This document shows, one piece after another, positions 40,801 to 50,414 of a stretch of DNA of 64,000 nucleotides (the stretch's first letter is position 1; every line of letters begins with the position of its first letter). Location: positions 48,289,377-48,353,376 of the forward strand of contig CM019218.1 of the NCBI GenBank assembly GCA_009741485.1, given 5' to 3'. The position numbers were made by a program, and so were the translations under genes. The notes under the pieces are model-generated. The model saw only the letters and a program-made list of their open reading frames with translations, did not search any database and had not been told where the DNA came from. The stretch is from Malurus cyaneus samueli (Eukaryota; Chordata; Aves; Passeriformes; Maluridae).

Positions 40801-41948
40801 CTCTAATCACTGATTCCACTTCTTATCAAACCTGAGCTAGTCTAGTTTATGTTCTCTCATCAGTTCTGACCACCATCACCTCTTCCTACACATTTCTAAA
40901 ATCTGCTGTGGAAGAGATAATAAATGATGCCTGTTACTCAGCTGAAGTTCAAAGCTTATGAAAATATGAGTTATCTATCTGCCTTTGCTCTTCTTATAAA
41001 TTAGTAATGAGTTTGGAATGCTTCCCCACGGCAATTAAGACTCATTCAGTTAAAATTACTGTATTCTGTCATCTAGGTTTTGCTCCAAAAAAAAGTTACA
41101 TATTTTCTATTAACATCACTACTGAAAACTGTACAAATACCTCCAGCATTTCAAAAAGCACAGCCAAAAAATGCTTCTCATCCTCACCATTTTACTCAGC
41201 TTGTTAGGGTGAGTTACAGCCACAAGGGTTCAGGTAGAGAGAAACAACATTCAGAACGAGATAAAAGAAAGAGTTTCAGTGCACCAGAATGCACATATTC
41301 TAATAATTATTATGACCTCTGTTAGAAACAAAGGATGGGATGTTTTTGTGTTGTTGTTGAGGAGGTACTGAAGGAGAAGGTGAAGGGAGAATAAAACTAT
41401 CACCACAACCTGTACCACAGAAATGTCCAACATGTCAAAAACATTGCAAATAGATTTGGTCTGGAAGCTATCTTGTAACATTTATTCATTTATCAAGCTG
41501 AGAAAATCAAGTCTTCATCATATCAACTTGATAACTGAAACATTCAGTTCATTATGAAGAATTTTAGATGTTCCCTGACTGTCATTTCTCTTCAAAACAC
41601 TGCAGCTGGATGAAAAGCATAAGGAAGGAGGTTTGCACTCTATGCTCATACAACTCTTGGCTCTCCTGGTTTACAGATTTGAAGCAGTGCTGTAGAACAG
41701 GCTCCCAAAAGTACTTCTCAATCCATCTCTTTTTACAACACTGCATTGCACAGAGCACAAGCCAGAGATCCTCAAACATTACCTTCATAGAGAACTTCAT
41801 ACTCAGTGGGAATACAGCTGTACCCCTGAATCAGATCTGGAAGACAGTCCTTGCAGAAGGAGTGGAGACAGGGCAGCATTCTGGGATCCCTCCTCCTCAG
41901 GTCCCATCTGCACACCAAACAATTCCTCAGCACATCCAGGGGCTCCAT
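1747..41948 (-). CDS. TRIM66: TRIM66 (TIF1-delta), tripartite-motif chromatin reader, 20 coding exons
   Basis: Nuclear TIF1-family transcriptional repressor. Joined exons, high to low: 41948-41783, 32969-32866, 29839-29692, 25713-25581, 25373-25257, 24455-24341, 23564-23418, 23279-23174, 22187-21352, 20371-20216, 12950-12678, 12453-12231, 9036-8976, 8278-8104, 7447-7140, 5679-5556, 4269-4195, 3059-2907, 2314-2096, 1806-1747. All junctions are GT-AG and in phase; the total is 3699 nt, 1232 residues. Seen in order: RING (about 10-80), B-box 1 (91-139), B-box 2 (140-183), coiled coil (184-310), Gln/Pro-rich linker, PINLS (804-808), PYVRL HP1-box (871-875), PHD (about 985-1035), bromodomain (about 1066-1165), basic tail. 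B-box 1 and the PHD-bromodomain part are close to human TRIM66 as I remember it. In mammals the PHD-bromodomain reads unmodified H3 R2/K4 and H3K56ac; that role is inferred here. The exact start is less certain than the rest. Confidence 0.95.
2096..2314 (-). CDS. TRIM66: TRIM66 exon 19: last bromodomain helix and basic tail
   Basis: Follows CTTACAG and encodes [20 protein letters not shown] (helix C), an acidic run DDSDSED, and QPKRKRRH, a candidate nuclear localisation signal. Translation stays open past the GTAAGA donor to a TAA at 2045, but splicing to exon 20 restores the human-like C-terminus. Confidence 0.92.
2315..2906. other. TRIM66 intron 18
   Basis: 591 bases of unique-looking sequence. 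I see no gene or repeat in it. Confidence 0.7.
2907..3059 (-). CDS. TRIM66: TRIM66 exon 18: bromodomain core
   Basis: Has 51 codons encoding [20 protein letters not shown] and [11 protein letters not shown]. Asn1139 in AKFN is the conserved acetyl-lysine-contacting residue of bromodomains, and the KKPMDL ZA-loop motif is intact. The acceptor is GGCAG and the donor GTATGT. Confidence 0.96.
3060..5555. other. TRIM66 introns 16-17
   Basis: AT-rich intronic sequence interrupted only by exon 17 at 4195-4269. No other gene or repeat is recognised. Confidence 0.65.
4195..4269 (-). CDS. TRIM66: TRIM66 exon 17: start of bromodomain (helix Z region)
   Basis: Has 25 codons between TTCTACAG and GTAAGT, encoding [20 protein letters not shown] and PVSPL. 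This is the N-terminal helix and ZA-loop start of the TIF1-type bromodomain. Confidence 0.94.
5556..5679 (-). CDS. TRIM66: TRIM66 exon 16: end of PHD finger and linker
   Basis: Encodes GEWVCSLC, the last two PHD cysteines (1028, 1031), then [20 protein letters not shown] toward the bromodomain. The acceptor is TTTGCAG and the donor GTGGGA. Confidence 0.94.
7140..7447 (-). CDS. TRIM66: TRIM66 exon 15: acidic linker and most of PHD finger
   Basis: Follows TTTTTCTTCCTTCAAG. After a divergent linker it encodes [20 protein letters not shown], then [20 protein letters not shown]: the first six PHD zinc ligands with the acidic N-terminal patch typical of readers of unmodified H3K4. The donor is GTGAGTATG. 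Confidence 0.95.
7707..7735 (+). repeat. poly-A tract
   Basis: A run of A broken by a single C, inside TRIM66 intron 14. No retroposed body is recognisable 5' of it. Confidence 0.85.
8104..8278 (-). CDS. TRIM66: TRIM66 exon 14: HP1-box exon
   Basis: Encodes [13 protein letters not shown] and then [20 protein letters not shown] and [17 protein letters not shown] (residues 871-875) fits the PxVxL chromoshadow-binding motif through which TIF1 proteins bind HP1. The acceptor is GGCTGCAG and the donor GTGCGTG. Confidence 0.95.
8279..8975. other. TRIM66 intron 13
   Basis: AT-rich intronic sequence, nothing recognised. Confidence 0.65.
8976..9036 (-). CDS. TRIM66: TRIM66 exon 13: 61-nt small exon
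   Basis: Too short to stand out by itself. Between TTCTGTTCCAG and GTAGCAGAG it encodes [18 protein letters not shown], aligning with human ECENFEQGALELDAKENQSI. Its phases (2 nt in, 2 nt out) exactly bridge exons 12 and 14, which supports it strongly. Confidence 0.88.
9037..12230. other. TRIM66 intron 12
   Basis: Intron of 3.2 kb. It holds a degraded CR1-like stretch near 10.7 kb; the rest is unclassified. Confidence 0.6.
10690..10860 (+). mobile_element. degraded CR1 LINE fragment (tentative)
   Basis: Resembles the CR1 stretch 'GAGAGACTG ... TTTAGTCTAGCAAAGAGAAG ... GGGGAGAG' that precedes the element's 3' domain, but it is heavily diverged. Boundaries are guesses. The orientation is opposite to TRIM66. 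Confidence 0.45.
12231..12453 (-). CDS. TRIM66: TRIM66 exon 12: linker with PINLS motif
   Basis: Contains [12 protein letters not shown], the counterpart of human EEPINLSVKK. PINLS resembles the CtBP-binding PxDLS motif, but binding is inference. The acceptor (GGAG) is weak, though it is the only AG after a long pyrimidine tract and it keeps frame with exon 11. The donor is GTACTG. Confidence 0.85.
12678..12950 (-). CDS. TRIM66: TRIM66 exon 11: linker
   Basis: Has 91 codons between TTCCCAG and GTAGGG. It starts with [20 protein letters not shown], clearly matching human TRIM66, then runs into a Pro/Ala/Ser-rich stretch shorter than the repeated segment I recall in human. Confidence 0.92.
12951..20215. 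other. TRIM66 intron 10 (7.3 kb)
   Basis: Longest intron of the 3' half. It contains an exon-like segment at 15234-15417, a TAAT-rich stretch near 15.8-16.1 kb and a double poly-A at 17788-17869. Nothing else is recognised. Confidence 0.6.
17788..17869 (+). repeat. double poly-A tract
   Basis: Two A runs of more than 20 bases flank about 33 bases of other sequence. This could be a split poly-A tail or local slippage; no parent element is visible. Confidence 0.8.
20216..20371 (-). CDS. TRIM66: TRIM66 exon 10: acidic/Ser-rich linker
   Basis: Has 52 codons between TTTGTAG and GTATTAAG, encoding [20 protein letters not shown] and ending in LRK, which joins the HSASLS of exon 11 just as human ends RK before HSTSLS. 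No domain is recognised. Confidence 0.88.
20372..21351. other. TRIM66 intron 9
   Basis: Unique-looking intron, nothing recognised. Confidence 0.65.
21352..22187 (-). CDS. TRIM66: TRIM66 exon 9: large Gln/Pro/His/Ser-rich linker exon
   Basis: An 836-nt exon with no internal stop, following a polypyrimidine tract and CCAG. It encodes low-complexity sequence rich in Q, P, H and S that is probably disordered, then a conserved block ([36 protein letters not shown]). It is GC-richer than its surroundings, which produces long but meaningless open frames on the opposite strand. Confidence 0.95.
23174..23279 (-). CDS. TRIM66: TRIM66 exon 8: post-coiled-coil segment
   Basis: Encodes [14 protein letters not shown] and [17 protein letters not shown], matching the human sequence after the coiled coil. 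The acceptor is TTTCAG and the donor GTAAGG; it ends in phase 1. Confidence 0.94.
23418..23564 (-). CDS. TRIM66: TRIM66 exon 7: coiled coil, part 3
   Basis: Encodes [27 protein letters not shown] and IPFLFSKEL, the end of the RBCC coiled coil conserved among TIF1 proteins. It has 49 whole codons; the acceptor is AACAG and the donor GTAAGG. Confidence 0.94.
24341..24455 (-). CDS. TRIM66: TRIM66 exon 6: coiled coil, part 2
   Basis: Encodes [20 protein letters not shown], highly similar to the human coiled coil. The acceptor is CCCACAG. Two overlapping donors, GTAAGTAAGG, stand at the 3' edge; the first keeps frame with exon 7. Confidence 0.92.
24943..24959. repeat. (AT)n microsatellite
   Basis: Short perfect AT dinucleotide run in TRIM66 intron 5. 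Confidence 0.85.
25257..25373 (-). CDS. TRIM66: TRIM66 exon 5: coiled coil, part 1
   Basis: Charged helical sequence rich in Leu/Ile/Glu/Lys ([18 protein letters not shown]) directly after B-box 2, as in the RBCC layout. The acceptor is TTCACAG and the donor GTAATTG. In TIF1 proteins this region mediates oligomerisation. Confidence 0.93.
25581..25713 (-). CDS. TRIM66: TRIM66 exon 4: B-box 2
   Basis: Encodes [17 protein letters not shown] followed by LTCRSC and EHKEH, a B-box type 2 zinc site (C-H-C-C-C-H-H pattern). The acceptor is CTTAG and the donor GTACCTG. Confidence 0.95.
25714..29691. other. TRIM66 intron 3 (4.0 kb)
   Basis: AT-rich. A short open stretch at 27933-28130 on the minus strand looks mildly coding but has no matching phase or homology that I recognise. 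No repeats stand out. Confidence 0.6.
29692..29839 (-). CDS. TRIM66: TRIM66 exon 3: B-box 1
   Basis: Encodes a cysteine/histidine-rich B-box with [20 protein letters not shown] and EEHRH, nearly identical to the start of human TRIM66. Flanks are CCTAG and GTACTG; it ends in phase 1. Confidence 0.95.
29840..32865. other. TRIM66 intron 2 (3.0 kb)
   Basis: Contains the CR1 fragment at 32265-32548. The remainder is unclassified. Confidence 0.65.
32265..32548 (+). mobile_element. CR1 LINE, 3' end
   Basis: Classic CR1 tail: a 'CAGTGGTTCCCAGTGACAGG' block, then 'CCTGAATGTGTTCCTGTGCC', 'GGGACTTTGACTGGATGAGC', 'CCCTTCCAGTCCT' and terminal ATTCTGTGATTG. Only the 5'-truncated 3' end is present, inserted antisense to TRIM66 in its second intron. 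This family points to a bird or other sauropsid genome. Confidence 0.9.
32866..32969 (-). CDS. TRIM66: TRIM66 exon 2: second half of RING finger
   Basis: Begins after TTTCAG and supplies the last RING pair, CPVC. It ends with ATG GCA AGG before GTAAGTG; this Met (residue 88) aligns with the first residue of the usual human TRIM66 protein (MAR...). Confidence 0.9.
34020..34470. promoter_or_regulatory. CpG-rich patch, possible internal TRIM66 promoter
   Basis: By eye about 20 CpG dinucleotides in 450 bases, against very few in flanking intron, with several AGCGCTG/CAGCGCT words. It lies about 1 kb upstream of exon 2, whose final Met corresponds to the start of the RING-less human protein. Promoter function is inference. 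Confidence 0.35.
35000..35017 (+). repeat. poly-A tract
   Basis: Uninterrupted A run in TRIM66 intron 1, with no recognised element attached. Confidence 0.85.
41783..41948 (-). CDS. TRIM66: TRIM66 exon 1: first half of RING finger
   Basis: Encodes NCLVC, then [11 protein letters not shown]: zinc ligands 1-6 of a C3HC4 RING. The donor follows GAAG (GTAATG) and leaves phase 1, which the next exon completes. The start ATG at 41946-41948 has a purine at -3 and G at +4. An in-frame ATG at 41994-41996 and a plausible acceptor just above 41964 leave the true 5' end open. Confidence 0.85.
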
Positions 41949-44820
41949 TTCTGCTGGCTGACATCTGAACACACGAAGAGTCACAAAATGGCTCATGACA
42001 AGCCCTGCCCTTCACAAAACACTTGAATACTCAAGCGCAAACCAGAAGGCAACACGGGATGCACGATCAAACAAACAACATTCATTTAGCCCTTGTGAAA
42101 AAAGAAGTTCCTTGCAGCTGAAAATCACATACCTGCTTTACAGAGGAGACTATCTTTGCAGATTGTTATGCAGGAAAGTGTGGTTTAAGGTTACAAACCA
42201 TGATCCCATTATCTCTCTAGTATTTGCAACTTCTGTAAAAACTGAACTAATCTGTTCTATTGATCTACTTACAAAGCTGAATTGTCACACGCTTTACATT
42301 TCCTGCTAGAAGCACTGAAACTGTGCAATAAAAATGATGAGATTCTTTTATTGCTTTTACAATTTCATTCAAATATTTCAGTTTTCAGGTAAAGAAAATA
42401 ATACTCATATGTTCATTGTTTCAACACATTAGAAAGATGTCCTGAAAAATGTACAGCTTCTTCTGGCAATCTTTATAGAAAACTCACTCTGCAGTAATCA
42501 AATTTTAGCTATCAAGATGATCACAGATCAGATTATAGAGCAAACCTGAGCTTCCCAGTGTTCCTCCCACCAGTTTAACCTCCCCACGATCAGCTGAGAG
42601 TTTTGCCCTTCATGTTTCATCCTCAGCTCTGAGATTGTGCATGCTTTTGATCAGACACAATTTGCAAAGGGCAACTTGGGCAAGTGGTATCAGAGGAGAA
42701 AAAGCAAATAAAGCCTCATGTCCTCTGGAGACACTCTTTTCCAGCTGATGCAACCCCCTGGGACCAGAGTCCCATGCAGCTGCCAATTGCCCTTCATGGT
42801 GGTGGCCCTGCTACCAGCAGTGTGCAATTGAAGCTGCAGTCTCCAGATTTCTCCAGCACAAAAGAGCAGCAGCTTTCATCTTGGGGCTATCTACTCTCCT
42901 GAGGGATTCTGTCTTCTGGCAGGTTCCAGTGGAAATGGTTAGCAAGCAGCACCGGGTTTGGGTTTTTATTCTGCAATGCAAAAAAATTATGAATGTCTCA
43001 GAAATTAATGATCAGTAGTTTTTCAAGTGTTGTATCCTGAAGTCATCAGTATTTTAAATATTTTAGAAGAAAAAAATTGATTCTATGTTAAATTCTGTAT
43101 CCTATTCCATACTCAAGGCCCATTTTACTGGGTAGATATCCACCAACCTGGAAAAATTACTTAAGACAAATTCAAACCTATCACTAAAACTTCAGATTCT
43201 CATTCCAAAACCAGAGGTCCCTTTAGAAATGAGCTGTGTCGATGGCACCTCCGGTTTAACTAACATTATATAGGTGCTTATTAATGAGTTTATTTTGTAC
43301 AGTGTATCTTCATCGACCATCCAGCAGAAGCAATTGTCACTAGAGCAGCACAGCTTCTCAGCTCACTCCATCTCTGTCGTTTCTTGCAGCTCCTGTTGCT
43401 AAGAAGACAAAGTAGCAACTACAAAAACATGTAGTTTCTGCAGTAGGAAGTTGAGGTCTTAAGCTACCGCACTGTTGACACAAAGAAACCACAGCCCAAA
43501 AGCATCCATGCACAGAGAATCAGTGCAAACGAAGCCTGATACTGGGAAATGCTCCGTCACCTTAAAAGCCAAATCTATGGCTGCCACGGCATGTGCTACT
43601 GCATATTTCATTTTATGCCTCTTGCACAACATATAAAACTGTGCAAAAGTTTTTTGCGTAGGAAGGGGGAGAATGAGAGTGATCAAAAGTGTTTAAAATT
43701 TTGTTCTGAGGTAGGCATGCAAAGTAGCTGTCAGAGGAGGAGAGAGGCCTATGTATATAATGAGCTACAAGATGGCCCGGAAAGAGAATCCAGGGAATTA
43801 CAGGCCTGACCTTGGTATTGGGGAAGGTCATCTTTAGCACCATTGAGTGGCACTTGTGCAATAACCAGGGCATCATTGATGGGATGAGGACACATCTGCA
43901 GGAGGTTCAACAAGGGCAAGTGCAGGGTCCTGCCCCTGGGTCACAGCAACCCCATGGAGCACCACAGGCTGGGAGCAAAGTGGATGGAAAGCTGCCCAGC
44001 GTAAGAGGACCTGGGGGTGCTGCAACACAGGCTGAACATGAGCCAGGTGTGTGCAGGTGGCCAATGGCATCCTGGCCTGTACTAGTAATAGTAGGGCCAG
44101 CAGGACCAGGGCAGCTGAGGTCCTGCGAAGGCAACAGCAGTCCCAACACAAGTCGGAGGGAACCATCCAGGTACCACACCACTGGAATTTCCAGCAAAGT
44201 GATAATGGATTTCAAAGAAACCTTTGTAATTATATCCTCTTGTAACACTGTAACTTCTGTATTTTAGGGATAAACTCTCTGGGCAAGTCTTTACATTTCC
44301 TGTGATCATTTTTCTTATTGAATCACTTAGAGAGCAGAGCTGGTGGGGTGGACACACCTCTCACAAAGAACATTCTGCACAGATGTGGAAGATTATTCAA
44401 GACAGCATCACATTAGGAAAAAGCAGTCCCAGCAATGAAAGACAGTCCCCACACTCTCACCTCTGTATTGTGGAACAAACTGTCTATTAGTTTTAGTTGC
44501 TCACAAGTAGCAATACCATTGGCTAAGATGAACTATTTCATAAATGGAATGCACGTCAACCTCATCCTAAAAGCCTTCCAAATTTAATTATTGCCAAACA
44601 CTAGGTTAGAAGTTTATTAAGTAGGATTGTACGACATATACTAGAAGATAATTTGCAACTATTAGCAATAATTGAAGACTTCAGCAGCGGGCATAAAATA
44701 AGTGACAATGTTTGTAGGCTTTTGATCTGACACCTAAGAACCAGCTGACTAGCTTTAGTAAACAATGTCTGGACAAGTCAGGAAAAAAAAAGTCAAAACA
44801 AACAAGACTTCTGTAAATCA
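41949..44820. other. Region between TRIM66 start and RPL27A 3' end
   Basis: Should contain the TRIM66 5'UTR and possibly non-coding first exons, but no CpG island or clear promoter is visible. The internally deleted CR1 at 43770-44170 is the only recognised element. Confidence 0.55.
43770..44170 (+). mobile_element. CR1 LINE fragment with internal deletion
   Basis: The left part matches CR1 ORF2 ('CCAGGGAATTACAGGCCTGA', 'GGGGAAGGTCAT', 'AACCAGGGCATCA'). It then jumps directly to the later block 'GAGGTTCAACAAGGGCAAGT', 'GGTCCTGCCCCTGGGTCACA', 'CTGAACATGAGCCAG', 'GGCATCCTGGCCTGTA'. In full-length CR1 these blocks are separated by several hundred bases of reverse-transcriptase sequence, so the copy is deleted and inactive. 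Confidence 0.88.
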
Positions 44821-44838
44821 GCTCTTTTATGCACTGTG

Positions 44839-44844
44839 TTTATT
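44839..44844 (-). terminator. RPL27A polyadenylation signal AATAAA
   Basis: The hexamer lies about 27 bases downstream of the stop codon. Cleavage is expected near 44820, giving the very short 3'UTR typical of ribosomal protein mRNAs. A second weaker candidate is ATAAAA right after the stop. Confidence 0.8.
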
Positions 44845-44870
44845 CAAAAAAACTTGAATAAAACAAACTT

Positions 44871-47453
<2,583 letters not shown>

Positions 47454-47465
47454 CTTGCCGGCGTG

Positions 47466-47483
47466 CGCGAGGGAGAGAAAGGG
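47466..47483 (-). promoter_or_regulatory. 5'TOP-like tract and likely transcription start of RPL27A
   Basis: The minus strand reads CCCTTTCTCTCCCTCGCG immediately upstream of the short leader and ATG. A C followed by a pyrimidine run at the cap site is the TOP signature of mTOR-regulated translation mRNAs. The exact start (about 47481-47483) is inferred. Confidence 0.7.
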
Positions 47484-47489
47484 CGGGGC

Positions 47490-47499
47490 TCTCGCGAGA
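47490..47499. promoter_or_regulatory. TCTCGCGAGA palindromic promoter element
   Basis: Perfect 10-base palindrome just upstream of the inferred start. This motif is a known vertebrate CpG-island promoter element found in many housekeeping genes, including ribosomal protein genes. Confidence 0.75.
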
Positions 47500-47537
47500 G
47501 CGAGGAAAGGCGCGAGAGGCGCGGGGCGGGGCCGAGA

Positions 47538-47547
47538 TCTCGCGAGG
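47538..47547. promoter_or_regulatory. second TCTCGCGAG element
   Basis: TCTCGCGAGG, a one-mismatch copy of the palindrome about 48 bases further upstream; the pair probably acts together. Confidence 0.6.
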
Positions 47548-47673
47548 CTTCGCTGAGGCGGAAGGGGCCGGGGCGGTGCACGCTCCGCCCTCAGCCGGGC
47601 ACGGCTTCCCGTTTCCTCCCGCCAAGGAAAAGAAGGATTTTCACAATTTAGGAAAATTTGTAAGTTGGATCAC

Positions 47674-47679
47674 TTTATT
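47674..47679 (-). terminator. Distal polyA signal of DENND2B (AATAAA)
   Basis: Context TTTAATAAAGTG. It is the last hexamer before the RPL27A promoter, with cleavage expected near 47655. Confidence 0.6.
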
Positions 47680-49259
47680 AAACATCCATAGAAATGGGAA
47701 AATGAACACTTTGTCCTTAAATACAATTATTTACCACACTGGAGAGTGAATTCCTGGAGTGTTACTGTTTCTTAAGCTTGGTTTCTAGGGAGGGTTTTTT
47801 ATGCATCTTATACTGTAAGATTTTAAACAAATCTTTATTTTTGAAATTGATAGACCTCAGCACTGGATCTTTTTTTCTTCAGGAGTTCTTTGTTGCATTC
47901 CTCCATGCTCAGGAACACCACTAGTTTTAACAACTAATTTAGTAGGGAAATAATGCACTCCTTGGTTTTTGTTAATCTGATCTTTTCAAATACAAATCTC
48001 CAGATAATACATGGATTGTTTTACACAGCTGTAGTCTGAGGATCACGAAGGCACCTACAGATTTTTGGGGACGTGATTTCACCTTGGCCAGTAGTATCCT
48101 CTGATTCACGTTACAAAAGTGGGAACACGTTGACTGATAACACAACGTTTAAAAGCTTTCTCCTTTAAAATTTTAAAGTGCAAATGGAGGAAAGCAGCTT
48201 TGGTGAAGGAGATGGGTTTTACAGCACCACATTCTTGCACATCAGCATTCTGTGGCTTTATCTCGCCTTTGCAGTAACTTCACAGCACGTCTGATAGTTT
48301 TATCCATCATTTGAAGAGAAAAATGTACTTCCGCCTACTAGCAGCTGTGGTTTACAAAAAGACCAGAAGTCACCTGTACAAGTGACACTATTCCTTCCAC
48401 TGTGAAGAATTACATCGAGGAGTCATTCTGAAACTTAGAGCATATTACAGAGTAAAACTAATGGAAGTTATCAGTTGTGATACCATTTCCCCTGAATCAA
48501 AAGCACCCAGTATTTTACAGCCATTTGATGTACACCTAAGAAACTTTTGTATATTCTGGAGTGTGAGGGAGGTAATTAAAAAAGGAAACTACTTCACCTT
48601 TTTAGTGAATAGTCCCTCCAATTTGCTCTATGAGGCTGATAGCAAACCAGAACCACTGTCAGGTTAGGAACTGCGCAAGCCTCAAAGTCAATTTAACCAC
48701 AGCAATTGTGCTGCAGATGACGAAAAACAGAGCGTGGTGTCTTTCCTTTAAAGGTAAGAAGGTTTAGCTAATTTTCATTATCTGTCAGACTTGCAACATA
48801 CTCAAGCACTTTATATTTTCTTCTTTAGACTATGGGAAAACTCACAGAACCTCAACAGGAGTTCTGTTCCCACAGCAGGGATGAATTGAGCACCGTGCAC
48901 AGCACAAAACCAGCCTGAAAATACCAAAGTTTAGGAGCAGTATCTATGATACAATGATAAAATAATTTGCTGCTAACCCATGAAAAGAAATGTTTTAACA
49001 GATGCTTGTGTTAGGATGAAGTTTTTTAAAAAGGGATATAAAGTGCCTTGTCTTAGCCCCAGTAAAAGCATTGAAGAAACCCCAAACTACATGTCATGAA
49101 ATACCAAACCTACCAAAAGACAGGCTTGTAATAACCATTTAATATTTTAATTACAAATTCATTTTAAAATCACAGGCAAGTTGCTGGGTTTGTACCTGCT
49201 CCATGTGAGGAACTGCAGAGGTTTGCAATGAATATAAACAAACAAGTCTATTTACAGAG

Positions 49260-49265
49260 TTTATT
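49260..49265 (-). terminator. Proximal polyA signal of DENND2B (AATAAA)
   Basis: Context CCTAATAAACTC, about 690 bases past the stop codon. Alternative to the distal signal. Confidence 0.5.
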
Positions 49266-49953
49266 AGGAACCATACATACATACATTAGGAAAGGCTGTA
49301 CTGTACCTACTGTACTGCAGCTTGCATGTCAGAGAGCTGAGATCCCCCCAGGCTTAGCAGTCTTAGTGCAGAATGGGTTACAAGTTTACTGACCAGAGTT
49401 CAAATCAGTGGAGGTTTTGTATTGTGAACCAAGTACCTTACTATCGAGTTACTTCGATATTTTTTCTTTTATAATTAATTACAAGATAAAAAAACGAATA
49501 CCTGTCCCGCACGAGAGCGGCCCCGTGTGTACAACCTCTCCCACGTATACCCCAGCCCATTCACTCTGCAGTGTTCAGGCATCAAACATCCCTTGAAGTC
49601 AGTGGTTCTGCTGAGACAGTCAGCTGCACATAATAAGCTACTCATTTTTGCACCAAGCATAACTCAATTCATACTAAAGAAAAAACAAGCACCTGTTATT
49701 CTCAGGAATATACAAATATTTACCAGTTTTCTTGCTCATTACAAAATCAGTTACAAAAGCTTACAGCACATTATGTACAAATTCTACCCAAATCCATCGA
49801 GGAGCCATCACGTGGCACACTAACAACATCAGTCATTGCCTGGAGCTGCCATCAGCTCACTCTGCACTCCTCCCGCTCCGCACTCTGGAACGCCGCAGGG
49901 GTCTCGCACAGTGCCATAAATAGTCTTTGGGTTGGTGCTTCAGCAGGAAGGAG

Positions 49954-49988
49954 CTAGTTCTTCTTGTGAAGAAACTTCATTTTGTTAC
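49954..49988 (-). CDS. DENND2B: DENND2B last coding exon and stop
   Basis: After CTTTAG it encodes NKMKFLHKKN then TAG. The short, basic C-terminus is identical to the human ending I recall. Confidence 0.94.
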
Positions 49989-50374
49989 CTAAAGGAAGCA
50001 CACCGTCAGCGTTTAGCAGATACCGAAAGTCAGTCAAGTGACAGCAAATGGGTCTAACTTCTGATGTAACTGCTGGAGTAACTCTACTCAGCACCAGCAG
50101 GGAGGGCTGAGTTACAGAACACTGACTGCTCAGACACCTTCCTGTTCCACTCCTCGCTTATGATTTGGTTCCCCCATTGCCACGTGAAAATGGAAGTGTT
50201 AACAAGGATCGTAATTAAACCTGGTTTCATCACTTTTAACTGTGTTTTCATTGTTTTCCTTTTTGTATTTTTATCACCTTTAACTCTGTTTTCATTGTTT
50301 TCCTTTTTGTATTTCCTATCACCCTGAAACTGCCTGACTACCTCATTTCACCTCAGATAAGGGCTATTTTAAAT

Positions 50375-50414
<40 letters not shown>

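Larger units (their letters stand above)
32970..41782. other. TRIM66 intron 1 (8.8 kb)
   Basis: Separates the two halves of the RING finger. It holds an open exon-like segment at 33249-33444, a CpG-rich patch at 34020-34470, a poly-A tract at 35000-35017 and an unresolved base at 38604. No independent gene is recognised. Confidence 0.65.
47655..49953 (-). other. Probable DENND2B 3'UTR
   Basis: Starts after the DENND2B stop. Two minus-strand AATAAA signals define possible ends: a near one at 49260-49265 (3'UTR about 0.7 kb) and a distal one at 47674-47679 (about 2.3 kb). No coding sequence is recognised. Confidence 0.6.

Noticed and set aside
43812..44267. Open frames over the CR1 fragment, both strands
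   Set aside because: Chance frames in a deleted LINE copy; no intact reverse transcriptase.
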